Assembly (NCBI GenBank): GCA_007449985.2
Contig: VIIQ02000020.1
Span: forward strand, 709,631 to 773,630
Length of the DNA stretch: 64,000 nucleotides
Reading direction: 5' to 3'
Origin: Desmodesmus armatus
Taxonomy: Eukaryota > Chlorophyta > Chlorophyceae > Sphaeropleales > Scenedesmaceae
In this document: one piece after another, positions 47,901 through 64,000 of the stretch
How the letters are laid out: each line of letters begins with the position of its first letter
How positions within the stretch are numbered: the first letter of the stretch is position 1
Notes under the pieces: model-generated
The model's input: the letters and a program-made list of their open reading frames with translations, nothing else
Databases searched by the model: none
Told to the model about the DNA's origin: nothing
Program-made: the position numbers and the translations under genes

Positions 47901-49168
47901 TGAGCGCACATTACAGCCTGGGACATCAGCCATGACGCCCAGGATCTTGTTGAGAGGCTGATTGAGAATGTTGGGAGGTATGATACACGGCCCCGTCATG
48001 ATGGTGACTGTGGACAGCTCCGTGTAAGCATCAGACCAAAAGGGGATGTTCAGAAAGCTGGTCCCATCCTGCAGACAGGCAGCACCATGCAGCGCACGCG
48101 TGTGAGACACAGCTGCTGTACAGCATGTGGGGCAAGGCACGCGCCATGCAATCCATGACTCAGGCCATGATGGCAACCCCGTCCTTACTGCATGTGCCTT
48201 AGAAAGCAACGAGCGCGCAGTATCGCTGTGCTGCTGGGACGGCGTGGCTGGACTCTTGCCATCCAACACACCAGCACCAGCTGCCTTGAGACCCCTGGCA
48301 GGAACCGGCCCGACTGCTGGCTGGTGATCTGTACTCCCTGATACATGAAACATGCGATCTGGGAACTGCAATTGCTTCAAGCCATCAAGATGTCGCGCTT
48401 GGCAAATCCCCAGATGCTGCATCAGAGAACCGGCACCCACAGCGCTGCAATCGCCTGCACTTACCGTGTGCATCCCCACACCCCCATCATTTTTCGTCTT
48501 CACAGTGAACAGGTGCTTCTGAAAGAAGCTGAGGTACTGCTCAAACACGGGTACAGGCACTAAGAAGCGCACATCTTGAAGGGAGAGGTGCCTGACCGGC
48601 GCTGCAAACAGCCCTAGAGGCACCAGCTTGGGGGAGGTGGTTGAGTTGGCTGGCGGTGCAACTGTGACATTCATCAGCACTATTCGCTTGATGGTGAGGT
48701 TCATGCCTGCATAGTAGCAGCATCAACAGCATAGGGTTAGCATCCGCACCACCAGGCACATGGACGCTTGGCTGGCACTATGTTCAACAGGTGTGGGTGC
48801 TCTGGGCACCCCATGTTGACAGCTGGCCCGTGTCTGCTGCAGGCAGCTGCATGCATCTGCACCAGCAACAGCCAGCTGTGATTACCTGCTGTGGTGGCAC
48901 CAAGGCTGGGTGTGCTGTTGCTGGGAGCGCTCAAGAGCACCCCAGGGAATGGCCCCGATGCTGCCCCCATAAGGTGGATGCTGTTCTGCCTGGGTGCAGG
49001 GGGCTGCTTGGGCCACGTACAGCTCCCAACAGGAAAACGGGCGAGTCCTTGCACATTCAGCTCTGAGCATTCGGGCAGCGCTGCTGCTGTTGGCAGTTGC
49101 TGCATCTGCATAACCATCAAGAAGGCAAACAGCAGTCCTGCCGCTGAGCTGCCAGAGAGCTGCCACAT
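38914..49168 (-). CDS. Receptor-like protein kinase, TKL type
   Basis: Seventeen exons: 49168-48886, 48706-48465, 48068-47636, 46957-46879, 46503-46366, 45926-45899, 45603-45409, 45180-44696, 44365-44250, 43979-42873, 42489-42211, 41912-41725, 41430-41294, 41007-40809, 40265-40242, 39970-39750 and 39295-38914. Every join keeps phase, giving 1511 aa. Residues 1-32 include a signal peptide (AAGLLFAFLMVMQ). Residues to about 730 are an extracellular region of beta-helix-like character with many NxT/S sequons. One membrane helix lies at about 737-760 (LGVALAVLAALAIGAVVLLF), followed by basic residues. The kinase spans about 1025-1390: GTGSFGAVHLG, VAVKVM (Lys about 1050), HGDLKAGN (about 1238), DFGLA (about 1284) and MAPE. 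HGD replaces HRD, so it is a non-RD kinase; all catalytic residues are present. Ligand unknown. Confidence 0.85.
39581..39676 (-). repeat. Copy of the receptor kinase exon 16 end and donor
   Basis: Encodes GVPVGLMRLAESCWVQKPQH plus R before a GTGGGG donor, matching the true exon end at 39750. It lies 169 bp further into the last intron. Confidence 0.85.
41990..42062 (-). repeat. Copy of the receptor kinase exon 12 start and acceptor
   Basis: Encodes GPSSAAPSRQQSG after an ACCAG acceptor, repeating GPNSAAPSRQQSG of the true exon that begins at 41912, about 140 bp upstream in the intron. A short (GT)n run lies between them. Confidence 0.8.
47084..47405 (-). repeat. 61-bp minisatellite in a receptor kinase intron
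   Basis: About five to six copies of a unit containing CCCATGTCCTGCAAGTGCATG, CCACCCGCAGCTCAGCACAA and GCACCCCATGCAAG. It falls between exons 3 and 4. Long frames (PCPASACHPQLS-like) through it are repeat artefacts. Confidence 0.85.
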
Positions 49169-51535
49169 CGTCGTGTAAGCGGGTGATGTTGTCACGGCTG
49201 CATCTGAAAGACTGACAGAGCCCCGAATCACAGCACACGTCACAGCTGTCTGCAGCTGAGGTACGTCTTATCAAACAAACTATCTGCGCCCAAATTGTGA
49301 TCAACAGGAAAGGAATCCAACGAAACCAAAGCGTGTGGAGAACGCATGGTGTCGCCAGGTCGCAAGTCTTCAACTCTGACGTCACATGGGCGATCTCCGG
49401 TACCGTTTCGAAAACGACAGCCTGGCAACACCAACACCCGCCTTTGTTATTGCTGCCAATGCTTAATAGTTCCGCCAGCCCATGTATCTGCTTATGACAC
49501 CGTCGCCACCCTGTGGTGCCAACCATTTGGCCATTGCAAAAGTTGCAGCAGAGCTCTGCAGGCATATGTACCTCACTGCATATTGCAGAGCCATAAAAGA
49601 GCCAATGTTTAGTGTCACCACCCACACGACCTGAACCAACGCTGAGTTGCAGCTGTGGCTGTAAGCACGGGCAATCAGTCAGTGAGTGAGGGGGCCAGCA
49701 CGTGCTGCAGCTGTGCACAACGGCCTCGTGGCAACTACATTGCTGCCAAGCGATGCAACGTTGATCGCCGGTGAGCAGGGACGCACCCAAGCCACCCCAA
49801 CACCCAGCAATTGTGACTGCAGCTGCACCGTCGGGTGCCGAAGACAGTGGTGCTACACAGTTTGGATTGAGCTGCCTAGCAAGGAATGTTTGCACGCCGC
49901 TGTGCAGTTTCGGTTGCAGCTGAGCCCACTAAAACAGCAGCAGCAGCAGCTGTGCACGGCCTCAGCGCGGTGCCCTGCAGGACAGCGGCACAGGGGCAGT
50001 GGCCGTTGACCGTGATGATCAGGATATAATCAGATACCGATGTGCCTGCTGGTGAGCTGCACTTAGTCCTGCCTCCTGAGACAAGTAGGAACGGGTACCC
50101 TGCTGCTGCAGCTGCACGCTATGCACTCAGCTCAGGTGCATGCCGGCTACAGATGCAGCTGCACAGGGGCCTTCTACCTGATCAGCAGCGTGTATTCTTG
50201 GCACCACATTGCCAATGCCCCCAGAGTTTGGTTCGGGAGGAGGGGAAGGTAGGATGCAAGAAGGACTGGGGCTGTGGTGGCTGGGAAATGACCCAGAAGC
50301 CTAGACGATTGCCTGGCTGGGATCTGTCAGCAAACGTTTTGTTGGGCAGAGGTCTGCTCACCTGGGACATGGCATCACGGTGTTCCCAGGGCGCCTGTGC
50401 TGCATGGCAACCTTGGGAGGGGGATGCCATGTACAGCCATCCAAGTGACTTGCAAACTTATTGGCATGACGCTCAAAGGAGTCTGCAGCCGGCATGACGT
50501 CCTGCCGTGCATGCATGCAGGCCATCCAGAACTTCATACTGTGTCTCAATGGCATCATGCCTTGCTGTCAGCCACAACCTCGGAGCTTGAGGCAGTGACA
50601 CCCCCCCCCCAGATGTTTATGTTGAGCAGGGAACAAGTGCTGTCATGTGAGCAACCCACCGTTGCACAATTACAGGACTTGTTGTTAGGTACACGGCTGG
50701 CGCAGTTGCAGCGCCAATCCCAACCTCACAATGGAACGAGCCTGCGGCAGCTGCGGGCCCAAGAGACGGTACAAACCATCGGCTGCACTCATGTCAGCTG
50801 ACGGGGATGTGCAGGCAAACAGTTTTCTATTCAAACTACTTCAAAAAGAACAGACAATTGGTGAAACATAGATCACACATGCTGAGCTGGCATGTTGCAG
50901 CCAGGTCATACTAATGTATGTACACTAATTTCATGCCATACAACCCGATTGTGACCCCCCATGCGTTCCACAATCATCGTGGTGCGCAGTCCCACACTGG
51001 CCCTGCACACACCCTAAACCCTCAACCCCACTGACACTGACATATTGCAGCCAGGTGACAACACTCAAATGCAAATGAATCTGTTCATGTCCGTTACAAT
51101 CAAGCGTGCGTACAGCCCACCACTGGTGCATTGGCATTACACCAACACACTGTTTGAACCCACCACCGTACGGTTGATAGGCTGCATGCACGCCACAAGC
51201 ACACCGCATAAAGTAGCCTCCTAAACAGGTCGCAATGACATGGTATTGGTTCATCAGTGCCACAACGAACCAAGGGATGGCGACACACATTCCAGTGTGC
51301 CCTGCATTGCATTCCAAGAGGCATCATGCCTCGGAGGCCACCATGGCATGGCAAATCATTGATGGCCAGCTGCCCTGGGCAGTTGACGTCTTCCGAATGA
51401 GTCCACTGTTGTGCCAGCATGCGTGCATGTGGCCTGGAGTTCAGTGCGTTTGTACATCCGGATATATTTGTTATGAAATTATCAAGTTGCTGCACCGTTA
51501 GCTTGGGGCTGAGCGTAGTTGTGTTGGCCCTTCAT
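49169..51535. other. Receptor kinase promoter / peroxidase 3' flank; no gene seen
   Basis: A 151-codon plus-strand frame at 50042-50497 has no recognisable domain and is not called. A run of nine C lies at 50601-50609 and an AACCCTAAACCCTCAACCCC-like stretch near 51013-51030. Confidence 0.4.
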
Positions 51536-58384
<6,849 letters not shown>

Positions 58385-59104
58385 CCTGCCGAACAGCAGC
58401 AGAAGCACACAACAAATGAGTTTCAGTCAATCGGTTTTTCTATCTTACTGGAGTAAGACTGTTTATCTTGTTCATCAGCGCTCACCTGTTGATAACCAGT
58501 GAACGTTGGTAGAGTTGGCGCCGAAACAACCACCTGCAAGACCGATTACTTCCTAACTGCAAGTCGTGAAGCCAATACGTACAGTCACGATGATGGAAAT
58601 TGTTCAGTCGAAGTCAAGGCTGCTGTAGTGAACCTATATAGCACAAAGCGGCTGCAGCTGCCTTTGACTCGGAGCCGCCCAGGTCCTGCGGTACTCATTC
58701 GTCCAAGTGAATGAAACGCAGGTTGAGTACGTACGCAAAAGAAAACAAACTGCATGAAGGTATCTGCTGTTGCACGTCAAGTTGCTGGCTATTGCAACTG
58801 CGGGGCGTGTCAACCATCTTGCATGCGCGACAAAACGCCGCAAACGGCCAACTCGGGTCGAAAAAACGACACCCCTAAAAACACACCAGGCACTGCTGCA
58901 GCAGATAATCGTTCGGCCCATCAATTGTGCACCCCTGTGGTTTGCAATAGTGCTGTACCTGCAAACACTCAACAACTGTAGCCATGAAGCTCAAATTGGT
59001 GATGCCAGCCATGGACTCAGATCGCACAAAGAAAGACAGAGAATCAATCACACTTCACAGATACCCATGCTTATGCACTGGTCCTCAACCTGTGCTGCAC
59101 CCCC
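58385..59104. promoter_or_regulatory. Peroxidase promoter / membrane-protein 3' flank
   Basis: About 0.7 kb with no gene seen. Less CAG-rich, with AT-richer stretches near 58430-58480 and 58720-58760 that may be promoter sequence. Confidence 0.35.
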
Positions 59105-60358
59105 TCACAAGGGATCATGCACGGCCCCTGTAGCTCTCAAAATTCCGCCACTGCCTGCTGACTTTCCTGCCAGCTGCTGCAACGCCATCTCAATATCAGA
59201 CACTGCATGCAGCCGCAGCCGCTTCCGCACTAGCCCCGATAACACTGCCGTTGTTATAAACAGCTCTGCTAGCAGCGCATTCACTACTAGCACTAACAAA
59301 GAAAAGGAGAGAAGTCCAGGAGAGAAGTCCAGGAGAGAGCCGGCAATCATGGCAGTCCACAGCACGGCCAGGGTGACATCCCAGCCAAAATCGCAGTGGT
59401 AGGATGTGCAGGAGGGTGCTGCTGGTGGCCCCCTGCAACTGCGGGCACGCTCTCGTGGGGAGGCTGTCTTGACTAGGAAGGTGGTCGCGAGCACCAGACC
59501 TGCATTGTGTGAGGCATCAGCGCATCATGCAAGCTCAGAAAACTGCACGTTTCGTGACTCAAGAACCTAGAGCGACCATTCACGCCGTGTGATCATTCAT
59601 GCGGATAATGATGCGCCCTCTGTGCTGGCGATGCTCAGGGTACATTATTGGGGGGGGGGGGGTACAGTGGATACTTTCATCATGGATTCCTGTGCGCAGC
59701 TCAGGCGTGTGGGTCCCACAGCAAAAACTTCAGGCAGGGGCTCAATGCCTATGAGACACTAGTTATCATGCCATGATCGGATATTGGGTATCAAACAACA
59801 GCACCTACTTGTGAGGCTGAGCAGCAGCAGCAGGCAAGGGATGACGATAGTGACAACCTGAGGCAGCCAGCAATGCACCACCAGCAGTAGCAGTAAGTAA
59901 ACAAGTAACAACGCCTATGGTGAACCACTGGCGTAAAGTTAAGGCTGAGAGGGGTGTGCATGTGTAGCATGCTAGACTACCGGTACCACACCCCCCACCT
60001 GACCCCTCCAGCCCGAGGGCATGGAGGGGGTAGCAGTAGCACACATCAGGCTGGTTTGGTGATGCTTGGTGATGCATCTACTGCCGTGGGCTTGCACACC
60101 ATACATGGTGATGAAGAAAGTTACGGTCTGTGCAGCTACAGCATATTTCAGCTTGGATCCAAAGCTGGCTCTTGGATTAGATGGACACTGCCCTTGTCAA
60201 TCACAGTACTGGCAGTGCGGGAAAAGCATCTACGAACCAATAATGGCAGCAATGGATCTGCAGCCTTGCTGACTGTCACTTACTGCGTCAAATTGAAAGT
60301 GAGCGAGGAGGGAAAACACTGCCAGCACCAGCATCATGCAGGAAATGGCGATCTGCAT
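59105..60358 (-). CDS. Small four-helix membrane protein, family unknown
   Basis: Proposed exons 60358-60284, 59857-59809 and 59499-59105 join in phase to 172 aa. Four hydrophobic segments are predicted: about 5-20 (SCMMLVLAVFSLLA), about 27-46 (VTIVIPCLLLLLSLTSLVLA), about 78-98 (VTLAVLWTAMIAGSLLDF) and about 100-128 (LLSFSLLVLVVNALLAELFI). A Cys-containing loop lies between the second and third, and a mostly hydrophilic C-terminal tail follows. The tetraspan layout recalls MARVEL/CASP-like proteins, but I see no diagnostic residue and do not assign it. Exons 1 and 2 are short and rest only on phase, good GT/AG sites and hydrophobicity, so the 5' part is the less certain half. Confidence 0.5.
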
Positions 60359-60415
60359 GCATGGAGAGGTGTTAGAGGCGAGAGTGGGTGAAAGACAGCA
60401 TTCTCTTTTTGGGGG

Positions 60416-60466
60416 TGGTAGACTAGTAGTCTCCTAGTAGTCTACTAGTAGTCTAGTAGTCTCAAA
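60416..60466. repeat. Palindromic TAGTAGTC microsatellite
   Basis: GTAGACTAGTAGTCTCCTAG and the following TAGTCTACTAGTAGTCTAGT form short interlocking palindromes around CTAGTAG/CTACTAG. Confidence 0.7.
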
Positions 60467-62395
60467 CAGTACTGCTTGGATGTGCTGATGCGTTTTTTGG
60501 ATCTTCACGAGCGTGCACACTGCTGGGGTGGATGATTTTGCAGAGAGGGGCTTGCACAGCATCAGGTGTGGGTGGGTGGAAGGTCCCACTGCTGTAAGTG
60601 CTGTTGTGCAGCTGCAGCAGGGTACTACAGGCACGACTGCATGTGTCACCTTTGTATCATGGTTTTACACGTGAAGGTAACTTACGTAATCATGCTGCTT
60701 CTGCTGGTGCCCACCTGTTGTGCCCGCATCACCATGAGTGCTGGGTGAAGGGCAGCAGCTGCTGGTGCTGACACAGCTGTGCTGGGCAGAGCTATGCGCG
60801 ACATGGCAGCAGCTGATGGTTCTAACTACAACTGGCTGCCCTATATGTTGCTTTCACAGACGCAGGACAGACCTGCTTGTTGCTGCTTTGGGATCAGGAT
60901 TGCTATAGCAGAAGGTATGGCAACGACAAGGGTGTGCGACAGTAGCCCAGTCTGATGCATAAAGTGGTTACGTCTGATTAGTTTCAAAGAACATCTGGTT
61001 GCTTTTCAGACCACTGCTGACAAGGACCTTGCAAGGGCGGGACCTTCGAGTGGGTTTCAACAATTACGCACACGCGTCGCTTGCAAGTTCAAGAAAAACT
61101 TTCAATCAACTTGTTCAATGTGACAAAATTACCTTACTGCTGTGTTCACCCGGCTCTGCTGACAGTCTGAGGTGGGCAGCTCATCTCAAGCTCAACATCT
61201 TCTCCCAACAACTAAAATCGTTTTCTTAGACTAATTCTTTTGATTGAATCATTCAGGAAGCCGGCAGGCTGACAGTTGCAGGCCTGATCACTGCCAGGCT
61301 GGGGTGATTCCGCCAGGCCTGCTGGGAGTCCCAGCCTGCTCGTTCTCAAGCACCTTGCGTAGTGCTGACATGCCCACAATGTGTCTCACACGCCCACACG
61401 GCCCCCAACACGTCAATAGCCCCTCAATGCAAAGGAAAACCCCAGCGCATGTACAGCAGTCCTGAAACCTCTCAACTCGAGAGGTTTAGGGGTGACCCCT
61501 AAAGCAGCCAAGGAGGATCTGCCTGCCAGCCTGCCCAGCCGCACAGTCTGTCACCCTCATGCAAAACAATATGCGACTGCACACCCTCCAGACCCTTTGG
61601 TCAGCCTATGAGGGTTTGCCCCAGGCATGTGCAGGCCAGCCTGCAGAGTCTGTTAGACTCAACAAATCCAATCAAATCAAAGTTACACCTGTAGCTATGA
61701 AGCTCAAGAGCTCATGCCAGCCACTCACACAACACACTACACGGCTGCACTGCACTGCCTCTCAGGTGACCTTCTTATCCCTGCTCCCACAAGCAGCAAA
61801 GGAGGGTCATGTCGGACATGACTTGCTGCTGCTTTTGTGTGCAGCCTCATCACAGTGTCAAGCAGGCCCCTGCATCAAGCGAGTCCCCCATCCCCTCTTG
61901 AGCCTGGGGGCATGAAAGCGAGGTTTTAGGTTTAGGGGTTTAGGGTATAACCCCTAAACCCCAAACTGCAAATCCAGCTGCAGTGCTGTCACAAATGCTG
62001 TCACCAATGCTGTCACTAATGCTGTCAACGTCAAACATATCGTATCGCCTCCTAGTGATGCAGCTGCTGCTGCTGCTGCTGCTGCTTGGCACACACATGC
62101 ACCACCACTTCTAGCATTCTTTGAGACTGTGCCCGAAGTCACCCAAAGCAATACAGTACAGTACAGTACAGTAATTGGGGACAGAGTCCCAACCTCGGCA
62201 CTTGCCAGCGAGCCAGGGGCTCATGAGGGTGCCCGAAGGGCCAATACCAAACCCAACAGATGACTCAAAGACCTACTTGCTGTGCCCCACACTCTGAAAT
62301 CGTTTTTGCATCTCAGCAGCTGTTGGCCAGCCTGGCCAGAGTTCGGGCTGGCAGCTGCTGTACAAGAGGTGCTGGGAGATCACTTCCAGACGCCG

Positions 62396-62426
<31 letters not shown>

Positions 62427-63043
62427 GCACACTCCCAGCACTGCTGCCACCAGTAACTCAGCTGTCTGCGCTGCTCTTGGGGCAGACGCGCCTGCTCAAA
62501 TCCAACTGCTTGGTGACGCCACTGCTTGCTTACGCCACTGCATGCTTGCTGGGCGGGTTGGCGATGCTACCTCCCTTCCGACCTCAACGCTTCTACTTCT
62601 GCTCTGAGTTCAATGCTTGATGGGTGGCTTGGTGAAGCCTCGTCCTTGGGGCTTGCTTCTGAGCTGAACCTAATGCTGTTGTTAACCCCGGCTGGTGACC
62701 AGGTTTAGTGATGCCTCTCCTTGCGGTTTTGCTGCTACGCTGAGCCTACTGCTGGCCCAAGCCTTTCGGACGCAATGAAGCGTCCTCCCTGCGGCTGTGC
62801 TTCTGTGCTGACCTACTGCCGCAGTCAAACCCTGCTAGTGTCCAGGATTTGGTGAAGCGTCTCCTTGCGGTTTTGTTGCTGTACTAAGCCTACTGCTGGC
62901 TGGGGTGGTGTAGTGAAGCATCAGCATGCGACATGATGGTCAGTCCTGCTTCTTCACTTCCTGCGCAGGGGCATCACGGCAATGGAGCAGTGGCAAGTAG
63001 AGTGGTGGGTAGCCAAATAACTGTTATCTGTGTAATGAAAGGG

Positions 63044-63081
<38 letters not shown>

Positions 63082-63369
63082 GCGCCTGTGGTGACTTCAG
63101 AACACCTGTGGTGACTCCCCTCCTCCTTCCACTCCCACAGTGCATATGCCCCCTCACCCTCCGAGACTGGAGGCAAGCTGATCAGGTGAAAGATTTCCTT
63201 TTATTACTGACGATTGAATACGTTTTCACTGTGCGCCCCCACGCACTTATACCCAACTTCGGATGTCACATCCTTGGATGGTTGATGCATTGGCTGGATG
63301 CACTCCCTGTGTCTACACACAACACACACTCACCCCCCAGTCCCAGTCTTCCTCCACATCCAGCAGACT
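60467..63369. other. No gene recognised; several low-copy repeats
   Basis: No frame shows a named domain. Contents noted: an AACCTCTCAACTCGAGAGGTT palindrome at 61466-61486, telomere-like sequence at 61927-61971, an (ACAGT)n run at 62152-62173, (CTG)n at 62396-62424 and 63043-63081, and degenerate tandem units with CTCCTTGCGGTTTTG-like cores at about 62630-62930. A plus-strand exon cannot be excluded near 63140. Confidence 0.35.
61927..61971 (+). repeat. Interstitial telomere-like repeat
   Basis: GGTTTTAGGTTTAGGGGTTT-AGGG followed by the inverted ACCCCTAAACCCC. The unit approximates TTTAGGG, a telomere repeat used by many plants and green algae, arranged head to head. Confidence 0.6.
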
Positions 63370-64000
63370 CTATAGAGGCACAACCTGCACATCACTCATG
63401 GACCCAGTACTGCTGCTGCTGCTGCCGCTGCCGCTGCTGCTGCTGCTGCTGATTCCATGCTTGCCGTGCCGTCCACCTGACACACCCTTGCCGCCACTGC
63501 TGCTGCTGTCTGTGCCAGTGGTGGTGGACAGGCCCATCATGGCCCCAGAACCACCTACTGCTGCTGCTGCTGCTGCTGATGTTGATGAGTCAATGAGGTC
63601 TGTGAGGTGTGTGGCTGAGCCATGGCGGCTGTAGCCGCCGCGCAGCAGCAGCGACGGCTGCTTGCTGCGCTGCCTCACAAGCCGCCGCTGGGCGACCGCC
63701 GCGGCTGCAGCCGTCGCTGCTGCTGCTGCTGTTGTGCTGCTGTTGGTGTCACCTCCGCCAGAGGTCTTGCATTTCAGGCGCGCCGCCGCCGCTGCTGCTG
63801 CTGAAAAGTGAGGGTGGCGTCTGGGAGTTGGCGGGTATGTAGTGACGTGATGGGGTGGTGTAGCAACCGGAGACTGAGCCTGAACGGGGAGAGAGCCCCT
63901 GCAGCTGCTGCTGCTGTTGTGTGTATTGTTCATCATACTCGCCCTCCCAGGCAATCCCAGGGCCTCCATGGAATGTGCCAGTGGCCTGTGAGTAGTGCCA
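63370..64000 (-). CDS. 3' end of a gene running off the right edge
   Basis: Two overlapping minus-strand frames are open from the edge. One reads FHGGPGIAWEGEYDEQYTQQ and continues through Gln/Ser-rich sequence to a TGA at about 63749. The other is Ala/Ser/Gly low-complexity and stays open to the TAG at 63370. The first has the more protein-like composition near the edge; an intron could join the two (a GTGACA lies at the end of the first frame). The product is unknown and the sequence is dominated by triplet-repeat homopolymers. Confidence 0.35.
   Translation of the reverse strand, partial: GTTHRPLAHSMEALGLPGRASMMNNTHNSSSSCRGSLPVQAQSPVATPPHHVTTYPPTPRRHPHFSAAAAAAARLKCKTSGGGDTNSSTTAAAAATAAAAAVAQRRLVRQRSKQPSLLLRGGYSRHGSATHLTDLIDSSTSAAAAAAVGGSGAMMGLSTTTGTDSSSSGGKGVSGGRHGKHGISSSSSSGSGSSSSSTGSMSDVQVVPL

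Noticed and set aside
47622..48704. A 360-codon minus-strand frame as a single gene
   Set aside because: It is two true receptor kinase exons (48706-48465 and 48068-47636) joined by read-through of an intron that happens to be open; splice sites and downstream phases support the multi-exon model.
50042..50497. A 151-codon plus-strand frame
   Set aside because: No domain, no splice context and unremarkable composition; intergenic between the receptor kinase and peroxidase genes.
62260..62708. Leu/Ala-rich frames that look like membrane proteins
   Set aside because: The hydrophobic stretch comes from a (CTG)n run and the frames sit in degenerate tandem repeats; no consistent exon model.

Overview
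The window looks like nuclear DNA of a chlorophycean green alga (Chlamydomonadales). It has many short exons with GT/AG introns ending in CTGCAG, heavy CAG/CTG content, TGTAA poly(A) signals, a plastid phosphate translocator with a transit peptide, and a TKL receptor kinase with the HGDL catalytic loop common in volvocine algae. A Haematococcus-like species is my best guess, but this is inference. There are no bacterial operons, CRISPR arrays or rRNA genes.

Layout. 1-5456: two head-to-head paralogues of a BTB-BACK gene, the minus copy running off the left edge. 5457-9985: no convincing gene; 6186-9813 is bounded by a perfect 32-bp inverted repeat and is probably a DNA transposon. 10053-15057 (-): SET-domain methyltransferase. 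15427-19919 (+): plastid sugar-phosphate/phosphate translocator, divergent from the SET gene. 21101-22483 (+): intronless secreted Cys-rich protein. 23728-28135 (-): RGP1 homologue (Rab6-GEF partner), divergent from a transcription-type cyclin at 29055-33010 (+). 33011-38913: strand-skewed, probable convergent 3' UTRs. 38914-49168 (-): 17-exon, 1511-aa receptor-like kinase. 51536-58384 (-): 14-exon, 593-aa secreted haem peroxidase. 59105-60358 (-): small four-helix membrane protein. 60359-63369: no gene recognised. 63370-64000 (-): 3' end of another gene.

Exon models were built by hand. For the translocator (405 aa), cyclin (552 aa), receptor kinase (1511 aa), peroxidase (593 aa) and SET protein (489 aa), every proposed junction keeps phase and a GT donor/AG acceptor, which is strong internal support. 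The genes have no evident shared pathway; the peroxidase and receptor kinase are both secretory and lie in tandem.

The most striking feature is structural. Most multi-exon genes carry partial tandem copies of exon-intron junctions inside the adjacent intron, same orientation, often with a good splice site: six decayed exon-6 ends behind the translocator donor, three behind a SET donor at about 190-bp steps, and three extra peroxidase exon starts each with its own (CTG)n-CAG acceptor. Long CTG arrays (sense strand) sit directly before acceptors. This 'stuttering' of splice sites is the observation most worth pursuing.
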